Positions 1-5,167 of a DNA stretch of 5,167 nucleotides are shown piece after piece; the stretch's first letter is position 1; each line of letters starts with the position of its first letter. This stretch comes from Verrucomicrobiales bacterium. Its GTDB lineage: Bacteria; Verrucomicrobiota; Verrucomicrobiia; Limisphaerales; UBA1100. Position numbers and translations under genes: made by a program. A model generated the notes under the pieces. It saw nothing but the letters and a program-made list of their open reading frames with translations, was not told the DNA's origin and did not search any database. The DNA is taken from the NCBI GenBank assembly GCA_002724615.1, contig PBPF01000063.1:10379-15545 (forward strand), written 5' to 3'.

Positions 1-457
1 AGTGCTAGTGGAAAACAAGTTCGGCGTGCTAACGCGTGTGGCGGGCATGTTCAGCGGTCGCGGGTATAATATCGATTCTCTAAACGTCGCGCCGACACAC
101 GAGACGGAAGTGAGCCGAATGACGCTTGTGACGCGTGGCGATGACGCGACGCTGGAGCAAGTGGTCAAGCAGTTGAACAAGCTGGTGAACGTGTTGGAGG
201 TAACCGATTTCAGGGATTACGAATATGTGGATCGTGAGTTGGTGCTGGTGAAGGTCAAGGTGGACGGTAAGTCGCGGTCAGAAGTGATGCAAATCACGGA
301 TATTTTCCGCGCAAAAATCGTGGATGTTCAGCCGAAGAACATGACCATAGAGGTCACGGGCAATGAGAACAAGGTAACGAAGTTTATCGAGTTGATGGAG
401 AACTTTGGTGTACTGGACCTGACGCGGACGGGCAAGGTAGCCCTGCCACGCAGTTGA
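1..457 (+). CDS. ilvH: Acetolactate synthase small (regulatory) subunit, 5' end cut off
   Basis: This is the regulatory subunit of acetolactate synthase (acetohydroxyacid synthase), the first shared step of branched-chain amino acid synthesis. In the family it activates the catalytic large subunit and carries the valine feedback site; it acts in the cytoplasm. The visible 151 residues hold an N-terminal ACT domain (about 1-70, with GRGYNIDSL and APT...SRMT) and the C-terminal small-subunit domain (about 75-150, with DIFRAKIVDV and RTGKVAL). Aligned from memory to E. coli IlvH, Gly8 and Asn23 here match the valine-site residues Gly14 and Asn29. The same alignment puts the GTG at base 2 at an internal valine, so about six N-terminal residues and the true start lie upstream of the window. 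The gene ends with TGA at 455-457 and ilvC follows 12 bases later, as expected for an ilvBHC-type operon. Identification is very secure. Confidence 0.96.
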   Translation, partial: VLVENKFGVLTRVAGMFSGRGYNIDSLNVAPTHETEVSRMTLVTRGDDATLEQVVKQLNKLVNVLEVTDFRDYEYVDRELVLVKVKVDGKSRSEVMQITDIFRAKIVDVQPKNMTIEVTGNENKVTKFIELMENFGVLDLTRTGKVALPRS

Positions 458-461
458 AGGA
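456..461 (+). promoter_or_regulatory. Ribosome binding site of ilvC
   Basis: GAAGGA lies 8 bases before the ATG at 470 and overlaps the TGA stop of ilvH. It is the clearest Shine-Dalgarno site in the window. It fixes the ilvC start and suggests that ribosomes finishing ilvH can reload on ilvC. Confidence 0.65.
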
Positions 462-469
462 TTTTAAAT

Positions 470-1495
470 ATGGCAGCAAAAGTATACACGGATAAGGATG
501 CGGACCTGCGGGTTCTGAAGGGCAAGACGTTGGCTGTGCTGGGCTTTGGAAGTCAAGGGCATGCACACGCGCTTAATTTGAAGGAAAGTGGATGCAAGGT
601 GATCATCGGGCTCTACAGAGGCAGTAAGTCGCGCAAGGTGGCAAAGCAGCACGGGCTGGAGGTGTTCGACACGGCGGAAGCGGTGAAGCGAGCGGACGTG
701 ATCATGGTTGCGTTGCCGGACACAAAGCAGGCATCGGTGTACAAAGAGGATATTGAGCCGAACTTGTGCAAGGGCAAGTCGCTGCTGTTCTCGCACGGTT
801 TTTCGATTCACTTCAAAACCGTGGTGCCCCCCAAGAATGTTGACATAATCATGGTGGCGCCGAAAGGCCCGGGGCACATCGTTAGGCGGCAATACGTTGA
901 GGGGAAGGGAGTACCATCGTTGATTGCAGTGCACCAGAACCCGAGTCGGCGGGCAAAGAAGATTGCGCTGGCGTGGGCCAAGGGCATCGGCGGAACGCGT
1001 GCAGGTGTGATTCAGACGACTTTCGAAGAGGAGACGGAGACAGACTTGTTTGGTGAGCAAACCGTGTTGTGTGGAGGCGCAAGTGCGCTTGTTCAGGCGG
1101 GATATGAGACCTTGGTGGAAGCTGGGTATCAGCCAGAAATGGCATACTTTGAGTGCCTTCATGAACTGAAACTGATTGTGGACCTGATGAACGAGGCGGG
1201 CATCAGTGGGATGCGTTTTTCGATTTCCGAGACAGCAAAATGGGGTGATGTGAGTGTGGGCCCAAAGATTATTGACGCCAGCGTGAAGAAGCGCATGAAG
1301 ACAGCGCTCAAGGAAATCCAGAACGGGAAGTTTGCCAAGGGCTGGGTGAAGGAATACGAAACGGGCTATAAACGTTACAACAAACTGCTAAAGGATGGCG
1401 AAAAGCACGGTATAGAAAAAGTCGGCGGACGCCTTCGTGGACTTATGCCGTGGATGAAGAAGCGGAAAGTAAAGGGTGCGCAGGCTGCGTATTGA
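470..1495 (+). CDS. ilvC: Ketol-acid reductoisomerase, class I (NADP+)
   Basis: This enzyme converts acetolactate or acetohydroxybutyrate to the dihydroxy acid in valine, leucine and isoleucine synthesis, using NADPH and Mg2+. The 341 residues match the short class I form; the long class II form has about 490. The N-terminal Rossmann domain has GFGSQG at 25-30. The following loop, with Arg50, Ser52 and Ser54, suggests binding of the NADPH phosphate. SHGFSIHF (108-115) and PKGPGH (131-136) are family active-site motifs. The helical C-terminal domain carries the expected metal ligands Asp192 and Glu196 (in ETDLFGEQ) and Glu228 and Glu232 (in FECLHEL), plus [10 protein letters not shown] for substrate. 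The end, GLMPWMK plus a short basic tail, is typical. All key residues are present, so it should be active. It follows ilvH at 12 bases with a good ribosome binding site, and its TGA overlaps a possible ATG at 1495. Confidence 0.98.
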   Translation: MAAKVYTDKDADLRVLKGKTLAVLGFGSQGHAHALNLKESGCKVIIGLYRGSKSRKVAKQHGLEVFDTAEAVKRADVIMVALPDTKQASVYKEDIEPNLCKGKSLLFSHGFSIHFKTVVPPKNVDIIMVAPKGPGHIVRRQYVEGKGVPSLIAVHQNPSRRAKKIALAWAKGIGGTRAGVIQTTFEEETETDLFGEQTVLCGGASALVQAGYETLVEAGYQPEMAYFECLHELKLIVDLMNEAGISGMRFSISETAKWGDVSVGPKIIDASVKKRMKTALKEIQNGKFAKGWVKEYETGYKRYNKLLKDGEKHGIEKVGGRLRGLMPWMKKRKVKGAQAAY

Positions 1496-1557
1496 TGCAC
1501 AGGATTGGTAACAAAAAAGACTGGATATCGTCTGCAACGTGGCGTAATTTGAAATCA

Positions 1558-2526
1558 ATGAAGGGGGTTGGCAAATACAGTTTGGCGATGATTGTGGTAC
1601 TGACTTTGTGTGTCGATGCGACCGGTCAGGATGCGCCGAAGAAGGATGAAAATGGTGCGCCCGCCAAGGAATCAAACGGTACCACGGCCGCAACCGATCA
1701 AAATAAAACAGCTCCCGCCAAGGATGCGAACAAGACAGCTCCCGCGGGGGATGCTATAGAGAAGCCGGTGGAGGAAGAAAAGACCGCTGACGATGCCGTG
1801 CCAAGTCCCGAGAAAAAGCTCCCTGACATACCTCGGCATGGGAACGTGGACTTCAACGAGTTTATACGCAGCAATCCCTTCGGTCTGGCGGTGGAAAAGA
1901 AAGCGCCACCCAAGCCTCGCACTGTAGTGCAGCCTCGCAAGCCCGCGGTGCGCCTGACCGGCATGTCTGTTATAGGCGGCAAGAAGCGGGTGGGATTGGC
2001 GATCAAGGTGCCAGGTGCTTCCAAATGGATAAACCAGCGCTTGGGCGAGGGTGACAACCCGAATGTTGAAAGCAAAGCCAACGGAGTGAAGATCATAAAG
2101 ATCGATGCCGAGCGTGGCGAAGTGACTGTTCAATTCGAAGTCGACAACACGCAACAAACCTTTGCCTTTGATGAAGATGAGGGTGGCAGGACGTCGCAAA
2201 GTTCATCAAGGAATTCCCGTAGCACCCGACGAAATGTCAGGCCTTCGGCTACCACCACCAAGCCGAGCAAACCGGAAAACACCACTCGCCCGCTGCCGTC
2301 TTCTGGCGATAAGAAGAAGGGCTCCAAGCTGGTTCCCCTTCCCAAACGCAGGGGTAGTAGCTTGGACTTGCCGCGACCGACTATACAGATTCATGGTCAG
2401 CCGGTGTTTGATGAAAAAGCTCAGACCAAGTACATTGTTGCCAGCCAGATAGGTACCCAGCGCGAGTTTCCTCTGGGCGTTCGTGCTGCTGAGCCTCCCA
2501 TCGACCTTCCTGCCGTTAAGCGCTGA
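1558..2526 (+). CDS. Exported low-complexity protein of unknown function
   Basis: I do not recognise a named family. From the ATG at 1558 the protein has 322 residues. Residues 1-23 look like a classical signal peptide: basic start (MKGVGK), hydrophobic core (SLAMIVVLTL) and a plausible cut after ATG before QDAP. Next is a Lys/Ala/Pro/Glu-rich linker (about 24-100) with a tandem repeat of NKTAPAKDA. NPFG at 106-109 precedes a Pro-rich strip, then a probable beta-rich segment (about 132-204) with LTGMSVIGG, RLGEGD and alternating V/I strands. The rest is Ser/Thr/Arg/Pro-rich, then a basic KKKGSKLVPLPKRRG stretch. The pattern (NPF, LTG.., GEGD, V..I....GEVTVQF) loosely recalls PilP/GspC periplasmic domains of pili and type II secretion; that is inference only. 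No good Shine-Dalgarno site precedes 1558. An ATG at 1495 in the same frame overlaps the ilvC stop (TGATG) and would add 21 residues before the signal peptide; I prefer 1558 because it gives a normal signal peptide. The gene may simply be carried along behind ilvC. Confidence 0.75.
   Translation: MKGVGKYSLAMIVVLTLCVDATGQDAPKKDENGAPAKESNGTTAATDQNKTAPAKDANKTAPAGDAIEKPVEEEKTADDAVPSPEKKLPDIPRHGNVDFNEFIRSNPFGLAVEKKAPPKPRTVVQPRKPAVRLTGMSVIGGKKRVGLAIKVPGASKWINQRLGEGDNPNVESKANGVKIIKIDAERGEVTVQFEVDNTQQTFAFDEDEGGRTSQSSSRNSRSTRRNVRPSATTTKPSKPENTTRPLPSSGDKKKGSKLVPLPKRRGSSLDLPRPTIQIHGQPVFDEKAQTKYIVASQIGTQREFPLGVRAAEPPIDLPAVKR
1702..1755 (+). repeat. Tandem 27-base repeat, two copies, inside the exported protein gene
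   Basis: Two adjacent 27-base units (1702-1728 and 1729-1755) encode NKTAPAKDA and NKTAPAGDA. By eye they match at 21 of 27 bases. Four of the six differences are in third codon positions, so the peptide is better kept than the DNA. A looser APAKESNG copy lies just upstream. It is probably a flexible spacer behind the signal peptide. Confidence 0.7.
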
Positions 2527-3832
2527 CCGAGCAAGGCGCTAATATTGCGCTGCTCATCCCGTGGATGATCTTCTTATCTGCTGGGCAGACTGTTGCCATA
2601 ACGCCACCTAGCTTGACTTCCGGCTTTTCCCCATTACCGACGAAATAATACGGACAAAGCCGAACGCGCCCATTCATTATCCTAGATTCATCGGCTTCAA
2701 AGTCGAACCACTCCTGTTCCACGCGTCGTGGCTTGTGAAATTGCTGTAGAATAAAAGGCGATTGGCCAAATTCATCCAATGCTTGGTCTACTGCCTCCGC
2801 CCATTCTGCCTGTGGCAAGTCGATCCCCATGTGCACACTCCTCGCTCCCCAGGCGTCATTTGAGAATCCAGATTTTTTTATGACCAAACTGCGCTCCCTC
2901 TGCGAGAGTCCACGAAGTTGAACCCAACTTGTTAAATCAAGTCCTGGTAATGCCGCATGCGGAGGTAGGGGCGCGGGATCCATTACCCATCCGCGTGGGA
3001 CATGGTCGCGCATTAAGCGAAAGAAGCCGCCTCCCAGTTCTCGTTGCCAAAATTCGGTCAAGTTTCCGTTCCATAATAGCGCCAGCAACATCTTCTCTTC
3101 CAAAAAAGGTTTTGGTGGTGGGGTTAAAATGATTTGGCCCGAAAGCATGTCGTCCTGCAGTTTATTCCAGTAACTGATATTTTTGAGATCAAACAACTCA
3201 AAAAAGCGATAAACCGAGTCTCCATCCGACCAGCAAGCATCCGCTGTCTCATGCACCGAGAATCGTGAATCAAGTGCCGAGCAAATCCATTCCATTTCTG
3301 GTTGGTATGTTGCGGATTCATCGGAGACCATCACGCGAACATTTCCATCAGGCCGGAAAATGCCGTCGAACCCATTCGTCATACCCGAGGTGCCACCGAT
3401 TACTTCAAATCCGACATTTGTATAGGCGCGATTTAGCCATGCGGTTAGGCCAATACCTCCCGGAACACTGTCCAATTCAGTGATCGACCAGCCATTTTCT
3501 GTCAACAGGATGTCCGGGCGGATCACATTCGGGAGTGCTGACTTCAACTTTGTTTCTCCCTGAATATTTATAAGCGAATCGGGTTTGCCCATGTTGAGCC
3601 AATGTGCAATCCAATCAGGTAGTTTTCCGGAGCAGCTGTGATGGTATAGGAGATTGGCGGTTTGGTAAAAACGCAGGAGAACGCGCCCCAGTTTTTCCAA
3701 GTCTTTCACCAGCGTGCTTGGGAGTGTGAACGGCGAGGTGGCGATGCGCCATTTGTGGCCCTGAAACAGTCCGCCTTCTGGAAGCTGTTCGCGAATTAAT
3801 TGAGCCCGTTCGGCGGCGACCCTGTTATCCAT
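2516..3832 (-). CDS. Conserved ATP-grasp-like protein, function unknown, coupled to proA
   Basis: I do not recognise a named gene. The 438-residue soluble protein has no signal peptide or membrane segment. Several blocks look like an ATP-grasp ligase of the glutathionylspermidine-synthase or circularly permuted type: RPDILL (105-110) followed by ITELDSVPGGIG (117-128); LVIKKSGFSNDAWG (316-329), with a lysine pair placed like the nucleotide-binding lysine and a glycine-containing loop; ILQQFHKPRR (361-370), like the hinge strand; RVRLCPYYF (389-397); and HGMSSAILAPC (424-434) near the end. ATP-grasp enzymes join a carboxylate to an amine or thiol through an acyl phosphate; the substrate here cannot be told. 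The ATG at 3832 begins one base after the proA stop (TAACATG), which indicates coupling. An in-frame ATG at 3853 would add seven residues and overlap proA; it has GGGGA six bases upstream, so it cannot be excluded. I prefer 3832 because residues MDNRVAAERAQL look like a natural beginning. The 3' end overlaps the converging plus-strand gene by 11 bases. Confidence 0.85.
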   Translation of the reverse strand: MDNRVAAERAQLIREQLPEGGLFQGHKWRIATSPFTLPSTLVKDLEKLGRVLLRFYQTANLLYHHSCSGKLPDWIAHWLNMGKPDSLINIQGETKLKSALPNVIRPDILLTENGWSITELDSVPGGIGLTAWLNRAYTNVGFEVIGGTSGMTNGFDGIFRPDGNVRVMVSDESATYQPEMEWICSALDSRFSVHETADACWSDGDSVYRFFELFDLKNISYWNKLQDDMLSGQIILTPPPKPFLEEKMLLALLWNGNLTEFWQRELGGGFFRLMRDHVPRGWVMDPAPLPPHAALPGLDLTSWVQLRGLSQRERSLVIKKSGFSNDAWGARSVHMGIDLPQAEWAEAVDQALDEFGQSPFILQQFHKPRRVEQEWFDFEADESRIMNGRVRLCPYYFVGNGEKPEVKLGGVMATVCPADKKIIHGMSSAILAPCSVSA

Positions 3833-3833
3833 G

Positions 3834-5093
3834 TTACTCACGCACCAAGCCATCGGCCATCCCCAGCCATTTGTAACTGGTCAACTCTGCCAAGCCCATG
3901 GGGCCTCGCGCACCGATCTTGTCTGTGCTGATGCCAATTTCTGCCCCCATCCCGAACTGGCCACCGTCGGTAAATCGCGTGGAGGCATTCCAGAAAACTG
4001 TCGAGGCATCGATTTCGTTCTGAAATCTGGCAGCCGTCGCTGCGTCATCAGTGACGATGGTTTCCGTGTGGCCGGAGCCGTGTTCATTGATATGTTCTAT
4101 CGCGCCGTCAATGCCGTCCACCACGCGTACGGCGCAAATGAGGTCAAGGAATTCAGTATTCCAATCTTCGCTTGTCGCGGCTTTTACGCCATTGCCAAGG
4201 ATGCCCATGGCTGTTTCATCGACACGTAGCTCTACTTCCTGCATTGCATCCGCCACGAGTGGTAATAATTGTGGGGCGATTGCTTCATCGATCAGAAGTG
4301 TTTCCATCGCATTGCAGACGCCGGGTCGATGTGTCTTTGAATTCACGGCAATTGCAACTGCCATATCGGTATCCGCTGTGCCGTCAATGTATACACTGCA
4401 GATCCCCTTGTAGTGCTTAATGACAGGCACGCGTGAGCATTCAGCCACGGCCCGAATGAGTCCCTCGCCGCCACGCGGGATACATAGGTCAACAAGCTCT
4501 GTGCGGGAAAGCAGTTCGGGGATGGCTGCGCGGTCTGTTGTGGGCACAACCTGGATGGTGTGCTCAGGAAAATCCGCCGAGGTATGGCATCCTGCCTCTA
4601 CCATGATTCGAGCAATCACTTGGTTGGAGTTTAGAGCCTCCTTGCCGCCGCGTAGGATGGTGGCGTTGCCAGACTTGAAGCACAGGCCTGCGGCGTCTGC
4701 AGTCACGTTGGGCCGCGATTCGTAAATAATAACCACAACACCAATAGGCGTGCTGATCTTTCGAAGGATGAGTCCATTCGGTCGAGTGCGTTCATCGAGT
4801 ACACGCCCCACAGGATCAGGCAGCTCAGCCACTTCCCGCAAACCAGTGGCCATGCCTTCGATGCGGGCATCGTCCAGCAGCAGGCGATCCATCATGGCTT
4901 GGGAGAGGCCCATCTCCCGGGCTGTATCCATGTCTTTTGTGTTAGCGGTCTGGATTTCTTCGGCATTCTCCGATAAGGCATTGGCCATGGCCTCAAGGCA
5001 GGCGTTTTTGTCGTCTGTCGACATGCGTGTGAGCAGGCGAGAAGCGCGTTTTGATTGGCGGGCCAAGCCGGTCATTTGTTCGGTCATGCTCAT
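3834..5093 (-). CDS. proA: Gamma-glutamyl phosphate reductase (glutamate-5-semialdehyde dehydrogenase)
   Basis: This is the second enzyme of proline synthesis from glutamate. It reduces gamma-glutamyl phosphate with NADPH to glutamate-5-semialdehyde, which cyclises to pyrroline-5-carboxylate. The protein aligns with E. coli ProA over its whole length and belongs to the aldehyde dehydrogenase superfamily. Clear blocks, numbered from the ATG at 5093 (419 residues), are IYESRPNVTADAAGLC (from 123), ILRGGKEA (146-153), IPRGGEGL (205-212), KTHRPGVCNAMETLL (253-267) with the catalytic Cys260, and NASTRFTDGGQFGMG (369-383), followed by ARGPMGLAELTSYKW. No expected residue appears to be missing. An ATG at 5087 would give exactly the E. 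coli length of 417. The open frame runs back to the window edge, but upstream residues (LCRKLYLP and before) do not resemble ProA, so the start is near 5093. No Shine-Dalgarno site is visible there. The partner proB, if adjacent, would lie beyond the window edge. Confidence 0.97.
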   Translation of the reverse strand: MSMTEQMTGLARQSKRASRLLTRMSTDDKNACLEAMANALSENAEEIQTANTKDMDTAREMGLSQAMMDRLLLDDARIEGMATGLREVAELPDPVGRVLDERTRPNGLILRKISTPIGVVVIIYESRPNVTADAAGLCFKSGNATILRGGKEALNSNQVIARIMVEAGCHTSADFPEHTIQVVPTTDRAAIPELLSRTELVDLCIPRGGEGLIRAVAECSRVPVIKHYKGICSVYIDGTADTDMAVAIAVNSKTHRPGVCNAMETLLIDEAIAPQLLPLVADAMQEVELRVDETAMGILGNGVKAATSEDWNTEFLDLICAVRVVDGIDGAIEHINEHGSGHTETIVTDDAATAARFQNEIDASTVFWNASTRFTDGGQFGMGAEIGISTDKIGARGPMGLAELTSYKWLGMADGLVRE

Positions 5094-5167
5094 CGGAAGG
5101 TAGAGTTTACGACAGAGCACCCGCATGCAAAAGGGGGAATTCGCCAATCCAGACAAGTGTTCCAGTC
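5094..5167. other. Short stretch upstream of proA, window edge
   Basis: These 74 bases before the proA start hold no recognisable promoter, operator or ribosome binding site. On the minus strand one frame stops with TAA at 5107-5109 and another stops with TGA at 5090-5092, overlapping the proA ATG as ATGA. Either could be the tail of an upstream gene such as proB. The visible 19 to 25 codons are too few to identify, so no gene is called. Confidence 0.3.

Noticed and set aside
464..1162. A 232-codon open frame on the minus strand opposite ilvC
   Set aside because: It lies wholly against a very well conserved enzyme gene, its residues are rich in Arg, His, Leu and Cys with no domain pattern, and it is explained by the codon bias of ilvC.
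1585..1620. A lipoprotein signal at the cysteine of the exported protein (LTLC)
   Set aside because: The residue before the cysteine is Leu rather than Gly, Ala or Ser, and a normal signal peptidase I site follows a few residues later.
1672..2199. A 175-codon open frame on the minus strand opposite the exported protein gene
   Set aside because: The plus strand reads as a coherent secreted protein with a signal peptide and codon-position bias in its repeat. The opposite frame shows no recognisable motif and is probably a shadow.
2519..2551. Short inverted repeats of AGCGC/GCGCT around the converging stops, as a possible shared terminator
   Set aside because: The stem is only five base pairs with a 12-base loop, has no following T run on either strand, and lies within coding sequence. 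It is too weak to call.
3834..5093. Plus-strand open frames opposite proA (up to 132 codons)
   Set aside because: They mirror a complete, clearly conserved proA and show low-complexity Ser/Arg-rich translations without family resemblance.
1..5167. Mobile elements, CRISPR arrays, tRNA or rRNA genes
   Set aside because: No terminal repeats, transposase motifs, regularly spaced repeats or tRNA-like cloverleaf patterns were seen, and nearly all bases are used by the five genes.

Overview
This window shows ordinary bacterial chromosomal DNA with two converging gene groups and almost no non-coding space. The best guess for the host is the PVC superphylum, most likely Verrucomicrobiota. The reasons are the style of the class I ketol-acid reductoisomerase, the way ilvH, ilvC, proA and an uncharacterised ATP-grasp-like gene are combined, and weak or absent Shine-Dalgarno sites at three of four visible starts. 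This placement comes from recollection of family style and was not tested by a search.

Plus strand, 1-2526: the 3' part of ilvH (regulatory subunit of acetolactate synthase, cut by the window edge), then ilvC (ketol-acid reductoisomerase) after a 12-base gap with a good ribosome binding site. These are consecutive steps of valine/leucine/isoleucine synthesis, and the large subunit gene ilvB probably lies just upstream of the window. Next comes a gene for an exported, low-complexity protein of about 322 residues with no recognised family. It has a signal peptide, a Lys/Ala/Pro-rich linker with a small tandem repeat, one compact beta-rich segment and a basic Ser/Thr/Pro-rich tail. That segment vaguely recalls the periplasmic domains of pilus or type II secretion proteins (PilP/GspC).

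Minus strand, 5093 down to 2516: proA (gamma-glutamyl phosphate reductase, proline synthesis), followed one base after its stop codon by a gene of about 438 residues. That second protein looks like an ATP-grasp-type ligase of unknown substrate. The two are almost certainly co-transcribed and translationally coupled.

The two groups meet tail to tail, with coding regions overlapping by 11 bases and no separate terminator between them. No RNA gene, mobile element, CRISPR array or phage feature was seen. The least explained items are the ATP-grasp-like protein coupled to proA and the secreted protein behind ilvC. Nothing here proves a new system.
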